Below, one piece after another: positions 19,910-28,743 of a stretch of 64,000 nt of DNA. The notes under the pieces were generated by a model. The model ran no database searches. It was not told where the DNA came from and was given only the letters and a program-made list of their open reading frames with translations. Each line of letters begins with the position of its first letter. Position 1 is the first letter of the stretch. Location: the NCBI RefSeq assembly GCF_009792795.1, contig NZ_VKHQ01000004.1, positions 430,659 through 494,658 of the forward strand, in the 5' to 3' direction. Source of the DNA: Cognatiluteimonas profundi. GTDB taxonomy: Bacteria; Pseudomonadota; Gammaproteobacteria; Xanthomonadales; Xanthomonadaceae. The position numbers were made by a program, and so were the translations under genes.

Positions 19910-21988
19910 TTATTCGTAACCCAGTCGGCGTGCGGCCGGCGTCAGCACCGCGAAGGCGTCGCCGAGCACGTCGGCATAGGCGCGCCAATGGCCGGCGGGG
20001 AATCGCTTCGAGGCCATGGCCGTCGCCGGCTGCAGGGGAGCGTCGATCGCCGCCGTCACGGCGCTCGCCAGTGCGGCCGCGTCGTCGACCGCCGCGTCCA
20101 GGCGCAGCAGCCGGTGCGGATGCAGGTTCTGCTCATGCAGCGTCGCGACCTGGCCAAGCACGTCAGCCAGCCAGGTCGCGGCGGCCTGGACCGTGTCCAT
20201 CGCCAGCGGCGGCACCGCGCCGAACGCCAGCCAGTCCAGCAGCATGTCGCGCGGATCGCGGATGGCGATCAGCAGCAGCGCCTCGGGCAGGTGCGGTCGC
20301 AAGGCCAGCAACAACTGGTTGTCCCAGAACGGCAGCCAGTCGACGACCTGGTCGTTGCCGATGCCGCGCGCGGGCAGCCCGGCGCGCCATTGCGCGGCGA
20401 CATCCGCCGGCGCGAGGCGGCCCGCCTGCAGCGCGGCGATGGTGTCGAACTGCTGCAGCGGATCGCGCGGCGGCGACTGGCCGAAACGATCGGCGCGGAA
20501 TCCAGGCAGGCCGGCGCCGAGCACGGCGGCGACACGTTCAACCGCCGAGCCCGGCGCGCCCCACAGCAGGGCGACCGCCGGTGTTCCGGCGGCCACGGTG
20601 CCGGGTTCCGGCCAGCTCTCCGGGGACGGGCCCGGCTGCCAGAGCGGCAGGCGTTGCGACGCTTCCCCCGCGCGCAGCTGGCTGAAGGTGGCGACCGCCG
20701 CGGCGGCCTGGCCGGCGCGGTCCTGCGCAAGGCCCAGCCATCCGGCCAGCAGTTGCTGGCTCTCCGGCGCCGTTGCCTTGGACAGCAGCTGCTCGACACG
20801 GGCGATGGCCGCAGCCGGGTCGCGCTCGATCAGGCCGTTGAGCAGGCGCATTTCGCCGCTGCTGCGGCCCGGCTCGATGGCGACGATGCGTCGTGCGATC
20901 GCCTCGGCGGCATCGCGTTCGCCGGCGCCGTCGTGCAGCGCCATGCGCGCTTCCAGCGCCGGCAGCGCATCGGGTGTCGCCGCCAGCCAGCGGGTCACCA
21001 CGGCCTGCGCCGGTTCGCTGCCGACCGGCTCGACCGCCAGCCGCGCCTGCCACAGGTCGGCGACATCCGGCGCCATGGCGACCGCGGCATCCAGGGTCGA
21101 GCGCGCCAGCTCACGATCACCCAGTTGGCGCAGGGTTTCCATCAGCCCCGCCAGGGTGCGGCGATCCGTCGGCTGCGCGGCCAGTGCGTCGCGCAACCAG
21201 GGCAGCGCGCGCGTGGGCTGGCCGGCCGCCAGCTCCAGCTCGCCGGCGATGCGCCGCAGTCCGGGCGTGGCGCGGGCCGGATCGGCCAGCAGCGGTGCGA
21301 TCTCCTGCACCGCCTCGCCCGGCCGCCCCTGCTGCCGCACCAGGTCGGCGATCAGCGCGCGCAGGTTGGCCGCATCCGGATGCCGCGCCAGGACATTGCG
21401 GAACACCTGCTCGGCGAACGCGAGGTGGCCCTGGGCCATGTAGACGAATCCGAGCGCGTACCCGATCTGCGCGTCATCCGGGTGGCGCTGCAGGGCGGTG
21501 GCGAGGATCGCTTGCGCGCGCGCGGCATCGCCTTCGCGCAGCGCCAGGGTGCCCTCGATCGCGGCCAGCTGCGGGTGGTCCGGCGCGATCCTGGCGGCGA
21601 GGCGTCGCAGTCGCGCGGCCTCGCCCAGGTCGCCGCGACCCAGCGCCAGCTGCGCCTGCAGCACGTAGGCGCCGAAGAGATTCGGGTCCAGACCGATGCT
21701 GCGCGCCAGCGCGGCCTGCGCCGCATCGAGCTGGCTGTCGCCGAGCAGCAGGCCGGCGCGCTCGAAGTGCGCCTCGGCGTCGTCGGGGGCCAGCGCGATC
21801 GCCCGGTCGATGCTGGCCAGCGCCTGCGCCGGATCGCCGGACGCGCGCTGCGCGGCCGCCAGCAACCGATGGGCCTGCGCGCTGTCGGGACGCGCGGCAA
21901 CCGCCGCCGTGGCAGCGGCGAGCGCCTGTACATGGTCACCGCGATCCAGGGCAGCGCGGATGTCCGCGGGAAAATCGGTCGATTCCAT
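19910..21988 (-). CDS. TPR protein with C-terminal sulfotransferase-like domain
   Basis: The protein has 692 residues, starting MESTDFPADIRAALDRGDH at 21988. Residues about 1-400 form tandem TPRs of the PDSAQAHRLLAAAQRASGDP type, often ending in an Ala-Gly-rich turn. The C-terminal 240 residues resemble the sulfotransferase fold seen in TPR-sulfotransferases: a P-loop-like LLWGAPGSAVERV, LLLIAIRDPRDMLLDWLAFG (the PAPS 3'-phosphate region), and the closing HWRAYADVLGDAFAVL with LGYE. The P-loop lacks the typical PRSGTT/S sequence, so catalytic activity is uncertain. No signal peptide or membrane helix is visible. The partner or substrate is unknown. Confidence 0.78.
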   Translation of the reverse strand: MESTDFPADIRAALDRGDHVQALAAATAAVAARPDSAQAHRLLAAAQRASGDPAQALASIDRAIALAPDDAEAHFERAGLLLGDSQLDAAQAALARSIGLDPNLFGAYVLQAQLALGRGDLGEAARLRRLAARIAPDHPQLAAIEGTLALREGDAARAQAILATALQRHPDDAQIGYALGFVYMAQGHLAFAEQVFRNVLARHPDAANLRALIADLVRQQGRPGEAVQEIAPLLADPARATPGLRRIAGELELAAGQPTRALPWLRDALAAQPTDRRTLAGLMETLRQLGDRELARSTLDAAVAMAPDVADLWQARLAVEPVGSEPAQAVVTRWLAATPDALPALEARMALHDGAGERDAAEAIARRIVAIEPGRSSGEMRLLNGLIERDPAAAIARVEQLLSKATAPESQQLLAGWLGLAQDRAGQAAAAVATFSQLRAGEASQRLPLWQPGPSPESWPEPGTVAAGTPAVALLWGAPGSAVERVAAVLGAGLPGFRADRFGQSPPRDPLQQFDTIAALQAGRLAPADVAAQWRAGLPARGIGNDQVVDWLPFWDNQLLLALRPHLPEALLLIAIRDPRDMLLDWLAFGAVPPLAMDTVQAAATWLADVLGQVATLHEQNLHPHRLLRLDAAVDDAAALASAVTAAIDAPLQPATAMASKRFPAGHWRAYADVLGDAFAVLTPAARRLGYE

Positions 21989-22077
21989 CACGCGTCCATC
22001 GGCAAAAACGAGCCCGCGATTGTAGTGGACGCCGCCGCCGCGGACGCGCCTTCGGCAATCCGGTGCCGCGGCACGCG

Positions 22078-23076
22078 CTAATCCGGGATCGCGGCCAGGC
22101 GATCGGCCACCCAGCTTTCGGCGAAGCCGTCCATGCGGGCGTTGAGCAGGAAACCGCAGTGGCCGCCACGTTCGGCCATTTCCAGGCGCGCATTGGCCGG
22201 CAGGCGCAATGCGGAAAACTCCGCGACCGGGATCACCGGATCGTCGGCGGCCATGAGCACGTCCGCCGGCACCTGCAAACGCGCCAGCCGGTCCCCGGCG
22301 ATGGAATAGCCGTCGAAATACGCGTCCAGGCTGCCGAAGTCGGTGTGGCGCTGCACCAGCCATTCGGTGAGCTGGCGCATGTCGAGCTTGAGCGTGCGAT
22401 CGTCGAAGTCGTGCTGCTGCGGGAACAGCGCGCGCTTGCGCTGCAGCGATTCACGCCAGCGGTTCTCGAAATGGCGCAGGTACACGCGCCATCCGCGCTC
22501 CATCTGGGTCATGGTCACGGCCGGGTCCAGCACCGGGCAGACCGCGGCCACGCGGACCAGATCCAGGCCCGCGGCCGGCGCGCGCAGGGCCAGCCGCAGC
22601 GCGAAGTTGCCGCCCAGCGAATACCCGGCCGCCACCAGCGGCGCACCGGCGTGCGGAAGCAGGCGGCGCGACATGTCGACCGCCGCGTGCACGACTTCAT
22701 CGATGCGGTTGGAATGGAACAGCGCCTCGTTGAGGTGGTGGCTGTCGCCGTGGTCGCGGAAGTTCAGGCGAAACACCGCGAAGCCGCGGCCCAGCAGGTG
22801 CGCCGCGGTGAGCCGCATGTAGCTGGACTCGGTGCTGCCTTCCCAGCCATGCAGCAACAGCGCCAGGCCGCGTGGCGCGACGCCCGGCACGATGCTGTGC
22901 AGGCCATGCAGGCGCACGCCGTCGCCGCCGTCGAGCAGGTGCCCGGTGGTGACGGCGCCGGTTGCGGCCAGCAGCTCGGCGCCACGATGTCGGCGCCAGG
23001 GACTGGAGCCGAGCATGGTCTGCAGGTGGGGGCTGCGCAGCCACCACGGCGGGCGGTACGCCGACGCGGTCAACAT
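22078..23076 (-). CDS. YheT-type alpha/beta-hydrolase
   Basis: This is a serine hydrolase of the YheT (ABHD1/3-like) family, 332 residues from the ATG at 23076 (MLTASAYRPPWWLRSPHLQT). HLQT followed by a lipid-hydrolase core is diagnostic. The oxyanion strand LLLHGWEGSTESSY, the nucleophile elbow AGYSLGGNFALR, the Asp in AADDPVIP and the His in ERGGHCGFL make a complete triad. RLNFRDHGDSHHLNE is another family hallmark. Likely an esterase acting on lipids or fatty-acyl compounds. It follows the acyltransferase gene by 22 bases on the same strand, so the two may cooperate in lipid turnover. Confidence 0.9.
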   Translation of the reverse strand: MLTASAYRPPWWLRSPHLQTMLGSSPWRRHRGAELLAATGAVTTGHLLDGGDGVRLHGLHSIVPGVAPRGLALLLHGWEGSTESSYMRLTAAHLLGRGFAVFRLNFRDHGDSHHLNEALFHSNRIDEVVHAAVDMSRRLLPHAGAPLVAAGYSLGGNFALRLALRAPAAGLDLVRVAAVCPVLDPAVTMTQMERGWRVYLRHFENRWRESLQRKRALFPQQHDFDDRTLKLDMRQLTEWLVQRHTDFGSLDAYFDGYSIAGDRLARLQVPADVLMAADDPVIPVAEFSALRLPANARLEMAERGGHCGFLLNARMDGFAESWVADRLAAIPD

Positions 23077-23098
23077 CGCGACGACGGCATCGACAATG

Positions 23099-23932
23099 TC
23101 AGCCGCCCATGACCTGGACGATGCGCTCGCGCGCCAGCACCGCGATGCCGCGGCGCCCCTCGGAGTCGCCTGGCGTGATCGGCTCGAGGAAGACCACGTC
23201 GGCCCGGCGCGCGGGCTCGCCGAGCAGGCGCAGGACATTGCCGACGAAATGCTCGCCGCGCTGGAAGGCGACCAGCGCCTGCGCATCGCCCTGCTCGCCG
23301 TAGCGCAGCGCAACCGGCTGCACCGGCGTGCCGGTTTCGACCGCCGCCAGGAAGATGCGGGCATGGAACGGCCCGATCTCGCGGCCACTGCCGGTGCGGC
23401 CTTCCGGGAACACCGCGACCGAGCGGCCGGCGCGCAACCGCGCCAGCATCTCGTGCAGCACGCCGCCCAGCGACTCGGTGTTGCCGCGCTGGTGGAAGAT
23501 CGTTTCGGCGCGCGCCGCCATCCAGCCCACGACCGGCCAGGAGGCGATCTCATGCTTGGCCACGAAGCCCATCATCCGCTGGCTGTTGAGCACGACGATG
23601 TCGGCCCAGGTGACATGGTTGGCGACGAACAGCGTCGCGCCCGGCAACGGCGTGCCGATGCGGCGCAGCCGGAATCCGCATATCCGCACCAGGCCCGCCG
23701 ACCAGAGCCGGATCACGCGGTGGTCCAGCCGTTCGCTGCCAAGCCGCCAGCCCGCGGTCAGCGGCGTGAGCAGCAATGCCGCCAGCGGCAGGTCGACCAG
23801 CAGGTGCCACAGCAGCAATGGCACGCGGTAGCCGTAGCGCAGCGCGCGTGCAAGCGGGTTCGCGCGTGGCGCGGTCTGGTGCTGGGGCGCGCCGACAGGC
23901 TGCGCGCCGATCGGGGGCGACGGCTCTTTCAT
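23099..23932 (-). CDS. PlsC-like 1-acylglycerol-3-phosphate acyltransferase
   Basis: This membrane-associated acyltransferase (277 residues) acylates lysophosphatidic acid or a related acceptor in phospholipid or storage-lipid synthesis. Motif I NHVTWADI (the HX4D catalytic pair) is near residue 100, motif III VFPEGRTGSG near 175, and the PVQPVALRY motif near 205. Two hydrophobic helices precede motif I (VPLLLWHLLVDLPLAALLLT). I chose the ATG at 23932 (MKEPSPPIGAQPVG); the frame is open further but only through low-complexity sequence overlapping the gene at 24009. Context with a YheT-like hydrolase supports a lipid role. Confidence 0.88.
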   Translation of the reverse strand: MKEPSPPIGAQPVGAPQHQTAPRANPLARALRYGYRVPLLLWHLLVDLPLAALLLTPLTAGWRLGSERLDHRVIRLWSAGLVRICGFRLRRIGTPLPGATLFVANHVTWADIVVLNSQRMMGFVAKHEIASWPVVGWMAARAETIFHQRGNTESLGGVLHEMLARLRAGRSVAVFPEGRTGSGREIGPFHARIFLAAVETGTPVQPVALRYGEQGDAQALVAFQRGEHFVGNVLRLLGEPARRADVVFLEPITPGDSEGRRGIAVLARERIVQVMGG

Positions 23933-24008
23933 GCGTGCACGATACGGGATGCCCCGGGCGGACATCGGTCCGGGAAACGAGCGGCCGGGCAACCGGCGGC
24001 GACCTGGC

Positions 24009-24620
24009 TCAGCGGAAGGTGAACAACCCCGGGCGCCAGGTGCGCGTGTAGCTGCGGGCCGCGCCATAACCGCTGCTGCTGCCGTAGCCCACGCCCATGT
24101 CGCGCTCGCGGCGATCGTGCATGCGCTCGACCAGTTCCTCGCGACGGCTGGACAGCCAGTCGGCACGACCGACCTTGTCCGGTTGCAGCCCGCGGCGCTC
24201 GGCCTGGTGCTGGCGGAAATCGCAGAAGTCGTCGTAGGCGTCGATCTCGTGCTTGAGCTCGCGCACCGACAACTCGATCATCACCGCGTCGTCGAGGAAG
24301 CCCAGCACCTGCACGTGGTCGGGGATCACGTCGTCGGGATCGCAGAAGTACACCAGCGCCGACAACACGCGGTCCTTGTCCGCCTGCTGCATCGCCCAGC
24401 CCTCGTCGCGGACCATGGCGATCATGTCGTCCAGGCGCAGCAGGCGCTCCTGGATGAAATCCGGGATGCGCACCTTCTTGGCGTCGGACAGCAGCTTGAG
24501 GGCGCAGTCGAGGATCTCGCCCTCGGACTTGCCCTCGGCCGCCTTCTTCGTCCTGGCCATCGCCTCGTGGAAATGCTCCAGGTCGCGGTCGTTGAGTTCG
24601 AAGTTCAGCGAGATCGACAT
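24009..24620 (-). CDS. YkvA/DUF1232-like protein with RERD-GYG-SSGY tail
   Basis: The protein has 203 residues from MSISLNFELNDRDLEHFHEA. A helical N-terminus (to about 95) leads into the DUF1232 (YkvA) core YFCDPDDVIPDHVQVLGFLDDAVMIEL, whose charged residues are normally in a short amphipathic helix pair; family function is unknown. After a charged linker (GLQPDKVGRADWLSSRREEL), residues about 170-203 form a distinctive tail, RERDMGVGYGSSSGY then A-x-R-x-Y...W...FR, which recurs in the 65-residue protein at 25254-25451. The tail has alternating Gly/Tyr/Ser like a flexible sticky segment. It is upstream of the lipid genes on the same strand. Confidence 0.75.
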   Translation of the reverse strand: MSISLNFELNDRDLEHFHEAMARTKKAAEGKSEGEILDCALKLLSDAKKVRIPDFIQERLLRLDDMIAMVRDEGWAMQQADKDRVLSALVYFCDPDDVIPDHVQVLGFLDDAVMIELSVRELKHEIDAYDDFCDFRQHQAERRGLQPDKVGRADWLSSRREELVERMHDRRERDMGVGYGSSSGYGAARSYTRTWRPGLFTFR

Positions 24621-24727
24621 GGGCGTTCCGGATATGGGAGAGGGAAGACGCGAAGCCTAGGGCGCCAGTCGCGGCCGGTCAATTCAAGTCACGTCGCAAG
24701 CAACCGGGCGCGGCCATGCCGGGAATG

Positions 24728-25186
24728 TCAGCGCGGCCGTTGCGGCACCACGGCCAGGGTCAGTCGCGAAATGCACACCAGCCGGCCGGCGGAGTCCTCG
24801 ATGCGCGTCTCCCACACCTGCGTCGTGCGGCCGACATGCAACGGTCGCGTGGTACCGGTGACGAGACCGTCGCGCACGGCCGCCAGATGGTTGGCGTTGA
24901 TCTCGATGCCGACGCACAGCGAATCCGCATCCACGCACAGGTTGCCGGCGCTGCTGCCCAGGGTCTCGGCCAGCAGCACCGATGCGCCGCCATGCAGCAG
25001 CCCATACGGCTGCCGGGTCCGGGCATCGACCGGCATGGTCGCGCGCAGGAAATCCGGGCCGATTTCGGTGAAGACGATGCCCAGGGGCTGCATCGCGGTG
25101 TCGCGCGACAGGGCGTTCAGGGCTTCCAGGGTGGTCGCGCGGCGGAACACGCGCGACCGTGATGCGGCGGTACTGGGTCCGGTCAT
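24728..25186 (-). CDS. PaaI/YdiI-type hotdog-fold thioesterase
   Basis: This is an acyl-CoA thioesterase of 152 residues with a single hotdog domain. YGLLHGGASVLLAETLGSSAGN contains the catalytic Glu on the central helix and the HGG motif; GIEINANHLAAVRDG and TTQVWETRIEDSAGRLVCIS are the following strands. It resembles YdiI and EntH, which hydrolyse aromatic or hydroxyl-acyl thioesters in menaquinone or siderophore pathways, but no such genes are nearby. The start is the ATG at 25186 (MTGPSTAASRSRVFRR); no good SD is visible. Confidence 0.88.
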   Translation of the reverse strand: MTGPSTAASRSRVFRRATTLEALNALSRDTAMQPLGIVFTEIGPDFLRATMPVDARTRQPYGLLHGGASVLLAETLGSSAGNLCVDADSLCVGIEINANHLAAVRDGLVTGTTRPLHVGRTTQVWETRIEDSAGRLVCISRLTLAVVPQRPR

Positions 25187-25253
25187 CGCGGCACGATAAC
25201 CGACCGGCGCCGGGACGACACGGGAGAGGGGCGCGTCGCCCCGGCGCGGCAGC

Positions 25254-25451
25254 TCAGCCGCAACGGAACCGCGGCTGTCCGTTCCAGCCGGAGACGTACT
25301 GGCGCTGGGCGGCGTAGCCGCTGCTGCGGCCGTAGCCGATGCCGAAATCACGTTCGCGGTACTGCCGCGGGAACGCACTGGCGTGCTCGGCCGGCGGGAG
25401 ACTGAAGGGGCGCAGGGTCAGCAGCGAGGTGGGCATGGGAATGGTGTTCAT
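25254..25451 (-). CDS. 65-residue protein with RERD-GYG-SSGY tail
   Basis: This is a very short protein starting MNTIPMPTSLLTLRPFSLPP. Residues about 31-65 read RERDFGIGYGRSSGYA followed by QRQYVSGWNGQPRFRC, which aligns throughout with the tail of the YkvA-like protein 560 bases away (shared positions R-E-R-D-x-G-x-G-Y-G-x-S-S-G-Y, then A, R, Y, W and FR). Codon use is GC-rich like its neighbours and a GGAAG lies about 9 bases before the ATG. No signal peptide, helix or known domain is visible. I associate such tails with Lysobacteraceae small proteins but know no function. Confidence 0.65.
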   Translation of the reverse strand: MNTIPMPTSLLTLRPFSLPPAEHASAFPRQYRERDFGIGYGRSSGYAAQRQYVSGWNGQPRFRCG

Positions 25452-25624
25452 GGAGGGCTTCCGGGGCTGGGTGGGTCGGTGTGCTGGTAATGTACAACAC
25501 CACACCAAAACCGCATGGGCCGGAAGTCACCCCTCTGATGGCATGGGCCATTGTCGAGTCCCGGCAGCCGGATTGGCCGAGCCAGCAGATGGCCGTCGCA
25601 AGCGGCCCGGACCGCCCACGGTCG

Positions 25625-27565
25625 CTACAGGACCGGAGCGAACCCGGCGCCGAAGGCGGTGAAGATGCGGGTCAGCACGCTCTTGAAACCGAGGTTGACC
25701 TCGGGGAAATCGCCGACCGGGCGATAGCAGGCCTGGAACCTGGGGTCGGTCGGCGGCAGCGGCAGCGGACAATCCGGCCCGGGCTGGAATTCATAGCTGG
25801 TGGCGTAGCGCACCGGCCACAGGTCGAAGATCGGCAGGCGTTCGGACAGCTTGGCCAGCGAGTACTCCAGCCCGGAGAACACCGGCGCCTTGTCGCGCGG
25901 CGCGATGGTCCAGCTGTTGGCCGGCGCGATGTCGCGGCGGATGCTGTCGCCAAGCTCGCGCGCGAAGGCCGCATCGGCGATGACGACCGCACTCTCGGTG
26001 TTGTAGTGGTCGCCGCGCGGATCGAAGTTGTGCGTGCCGATCACCGCGATGCTGTCGTCCACCACCATGGATTTGGCGTGCAGGCCGGTGCGCACGCCGG
26101 GATGCTTCAAGGGCATGCGTTCCAGGTTGCGACGGCTCGCGGCGAGCGCGGCATATTCGCTCTGCAGCGGATTGCGGTAGCGGTCGACCACGGAGCCGTC
26201 GTGGCCCAGGCGCGAATCGCGCGGACGACGCGAGCTCGAGGCGTCGAACAGTCGCCCGGGCGGGATCGCCGGCTGCCTGGCGGCCACCGGCGGCGTCGCT
26301 GGCACGTCGACCGGGGCATCGACTGGAAAGGGCTTGTATTCGTGGATCTCGAAGCCGAAGTCGCGCAGGTAGCGCCGCTTGTACTTGTACGACAGCGCGT
26401 AGGTGATGAACGAGTCGGTCGACGCCAGGCTGCTGGTCGAGACGATCACGCGCGGCGCTTGCTGGCGCCGGTGCATGCCACGGAACAGGTCCTGCGCCGA
26501 TCGCGACAACACCAGGTAGGGCGTCTGCAGCAGCACCTCGCTGCGACTGGAGTCGATCAGTTCGCGCAGGCCGCGCGAGGCCGTGGCCGGGCCCGGATTG
26601 GGCTCGCTGTGTTTCTGCGGCAGGTCGGCAAGGTAATCGACAACACCCACCGGCAATGCCTTGTCGGCCAGGCGGGTGCGGATCAGGTCGGTGTCCGCGG
26701 CGTCGCGCGACATCGCGGCGACGCGTTGGGGTTGCTCGAAGTCGTCCCTGGCGAGCGGCGGCACGCCGGAATCGAGGATGCGCCGGCCGACGTCGGTGAG
26801 CTGCTCGGCCGGCCAGCTGCGCACGTTGGTCCAGAACGCGTCGAAGTTGCGCTGCATGTCGCGCGCCACCGGACCGGCGACGAGCACGTCGCGATCGCGG
26901 AAGTTGTAGTCGGCGCTCCAGTCGAAATAGTCGTCGGCATAGTTGCGGCCGCCGGTGACGCCGACCGCGCCGTCGACCAGCAGCATCTTGGTGTGCATGC
27001 GCTGGTTGAGCTGGTGCCAGCAACAGGTGGCCGCCAGCAGGAATTCGGGATAACTGATGTGCGCGCGGCGCAGCACCGGGTTGTAGATGCGGATGGAGAA
27101 GTTGGCGTGCGCGCCGGCCAGCGCAGCCAGGGTGTTGACACGTTCCAGTGCGGAGAGCTGGTCGATCAGCAGCCGCACGCGGACCCCGCGGCGAGCGGCG
27201 GCGAGCAGCTCGTCGAGGAACAGGTGGCCGGCGTCGTCCTCCTCGAAGATATACGTCTGCACGTCGACCGACCTGGTGGCGCTGCGGATCAGGCTGATGC
27301 GCGCGAGCATCGCGTCGGCGCCGCGATCCAGCATCAATGCGTAATGCCGCGGCGCGGCCGCGGTGCTTTCCGCGAACGCGCGCCCCGCCAGTTCATGCAG
27401 CGGCGATGGCTGCGCGCAGGCATCGGGCTGGTCGCAACCCACGACCGTGGAGCGCGCGGTGACCGTGATCGCCTCGGCGCGCGCGCGCTGGCCCGACGTC
27501 ATCGTGACGCAGGCGCTGCAAGCCAGCGCCAGCATGGCCGCCGCGCACGCCTGGAGCGCGTTCAC
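25625..27565 (-). CDS. Phospholipase D / cardiolipin synthase-like protein, likely exported
   Basis: This is a PLD-superfamily enzyme of about 646 residues with two HKD motifs: HTKMLLVDGAVGVTGGRN in the first half and HAKSMVVDDSIAVIGTHNFD in the second. The GTG at 27565 starts a signal peptide ending LALACSAC, a possible though atypical lipobox, so the protein may be a lipoprotein or periplasmic. Such proteins make or exchange phospholipid head groups. Other features are an aromatic NYADDYFDWSADYN after the first HKD and an additional stretch between the HKD motifs. The start overlaps the yceI-like stop (GTGA), the third gene of a coupled sixA-yceI-pld set. The downstream region 25452-25624 contains nothing I recognise. 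Confidence 0.85.
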   Translation of the reverse strand: MNALQACAAAMLALACSACVTMTSGQRARAEAITVTARSTVVGCDQPDACAQPSPLHELAGRAFAESTAAAPRHYALMLDRGADAMLARISLIRSATRSVDVQTYIFEEDDAGHLFLDELLAAARRGVRVRLLIDQLSALERVNTLAALAGAHANFSIRIYNPVLRRAHISYPEFLLAATCCWHQLNQRMHTKMLLVDGAVGVTGGRNYADDYFDWSADYNFRDRDVLVAGPVARDMQRNFDAFWTNVRSWPAEQLTDVGRRILDSGVPPLARDDFEQPQRVAAMSRDAADTDLIRTRLADKALPVGVVDYLADLPQKHSEPNPGPATASRGLRELIDSSRSEVLLQTPYLVLSRSAQDLFRGMHRRQQAPRVIVSTSSLASTDSFITYALSYKYKRRYLRDFGFEIHEYKPFPVDAPVDVPATPPVAARQPAIPPGRLFDASSSRRPRDSRLGHDGSVVDRYRNPLQSEYAALAASRRNLERMPLKHPGVRTGLHAKSMVVDDSIAVIGTHNFDPRGDHYNTESAVVIADAAFARELGDSIRRDIAPANSWTIAPRDKAPVFSGLEYSLAKLSERLPIFDLWPVRYATSYEFQPGPDCPLPLPPTDPRFQACYRPVGDFPEVNLGFKSVLTRIFTAFGAGFAPVL

Positions 27566-28140
27566 CCGCCTGGCCCGCGCACGCGAACCCGCAACGCGAA
27601 CCGCACCCGGTCCGACAACGCGACATTCCAGCGACCCATGCCGTAGTCGCCGCGATGGATCGTGCCGCTGGCGACCACGTCGCAACCGTGCCCCGGCGCG
27701 TCGCAACTGCCGGGGCTGATGGTGAACACCTCGCGGCGGCGGACGTTGCGGATCGTCAGCATCCCCGGCAGCTCACCGCCGTCGCGCAGCAAGGCCGGTG
27801 CATAGGCGTCGGAGAGGAATTCGACCTGCGGGTATTCGGCGGCATCGAAGAACCCGCTGCCGCGGGTGAAGCGCGTGTAGGAAGGATGGTCGACGATCTC
27901 CACGGTCGCCGTCTTCAGTTTCAGGCGCACCTGGTGGCGCCCGTCGGCAAGTTCGGCCACCTCGCCACGCGGATCCGGAAAATGTCCCAGCAGCGACTGC
28001 CCCCAGCGCGTCTGCAGGGTGAAGCCGATGCGCGAGGTCGCCGGATCGATTTCCGCGGGCCGCGCGACCGACATGCCCAGTGCCAGCAACATCGTCGCCA
28101 GCATGATCCGATGCAGTGCGGGACGACGGTGCGCGGTCAC
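27562..28140 (-). CDS. YceI-like periplasmic lipocalin-fold protein
   Basis: YceI proteins are secreted beta-barrel proteins that bind isoprenoid or polyprenyl lipids; E. coli YceI is induced by base and acid stress. The GTG at 28140 overlaps the sixA stop by four bases (GTGA) and gives 192 residues with a signal peptide (HRRPALHRIMLATMLLALGM...). An inner ATG at 28104 is an alternative. Family traits are EIDPATSRIGFTLQTRWGQ, VEFLSDAY, GMLTIRNVRRREV and the GDYGMGRW-type terminal strand. The central helix contains HPSYTRFTRGSGFFDAAEYP, the usual YceI signature. The cargo is not known. Confidence 0.85.
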   Translation of the reverse strand: MTAHRRPALHRIMLATMLLALGMSVARPAEIDPATSRIGFTLQTRWGQSLLGHFPDPRGEVAELADGRHQVRLKLKTATVEIVDHPSYTRFTRGSGFFDAAEYPQVEFLSDAYAPALLRDGGELPGMLTIRNVRRREVFTISPGSCDAPGHGCDVVASGTIHRGDYGMGRWNVALSDRVRFALRVRVRGPGG

Positions 28141-28613
28141 GGCCACCAGAAGGCGGACAGGGTGGCGACGCCAGGCTCGATCGATGCGTCGGCCGGCAGC
28201 GACAGCACCACGATGCCGCCGGGCGGCATGCCACGGAAGTCGCCCGATTGGCCGCTGTGCATGAGCGCGGCCAGGTGTTCCAGGCCCGGGTTGTGCCCGA
28301 CCAGCAGCAAGCGGTCGGCGTCGCGGTGGTTGTCGGCCAGCTCCGCCAGCATCCCGGACGTGCCTTCGTAGATGGCCGGATCCAGGCGCTGGTCGACGTA
28401 ACCCACCGCGCCCAGCACCGCTTCGACGGTTTCGCGCGTGCGGCGCGCGGGCGAGCACAGCACCCGGTCCGGGATCAGCTTGTTCTGGGCCAGCCAGCGA
28501 CCCGCGGCCTCGGCCTCGGCCAGGCCTTCGGGCGACAACGGACGGTCCAGGTCGGACTGGCCGGCACTGGCCGGTTCGGCGTGGGCGTGGCGCAACAGGA
28601 TGAGTTCTCTCAC
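28137..28613 (-). CDS. sixA: Phosphohistidine phosphatase SixA
   Basis: SixA dephosphorylates phosphohistidine, for example on HPt domains of histidine kinases or on NPr of the nitrogen phosphotransferase system. It has 158 residues with the histidine-phosphatase RHG motif LLRHAHAEP (His9), DRPLSPEGLAEAEAAG, LCSPARRTRETVE, and the second His in VGHNPGLEHL. The start is a GTG at 28613, preceded by GAGAGAG 8 bases upstream; a GTGAGAGA direct repeat spans this site. It is the first gene of a coupled trio with the YceI-like and PLD genes. No histidine kinase is adjacent. The 130-base gap upstream (28614-28743) has no clear element. Confidence 0.9.
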   Translation of the reverse strand: MRELILLRHAHAEPASAGQSDLDRPLSPEGLAEAEAAGRWLAQNKLIPDRVLCSPARRTRETVEAVLGAVGYVDQRLDPAIYEGTSGMLAELADNHRDADRLLLVGHNPGLEHLAALMHSGQSGDFRGMPPGGIVVLSLPADASIEPGVATLSAFWWP

Positions 28614-28743
28614 GGTATGGACTCTCTCACGGCCAAGGTGGTGTCGCGGACGGGCGCCGCTGGGCAGCCACCCTGATTGCAGCAGCGTAACGAAGCGGCC
28701 GTGCGACGGCGTGAGTCCTCCCTGTGCGGGAAGCTGCCTGCGT

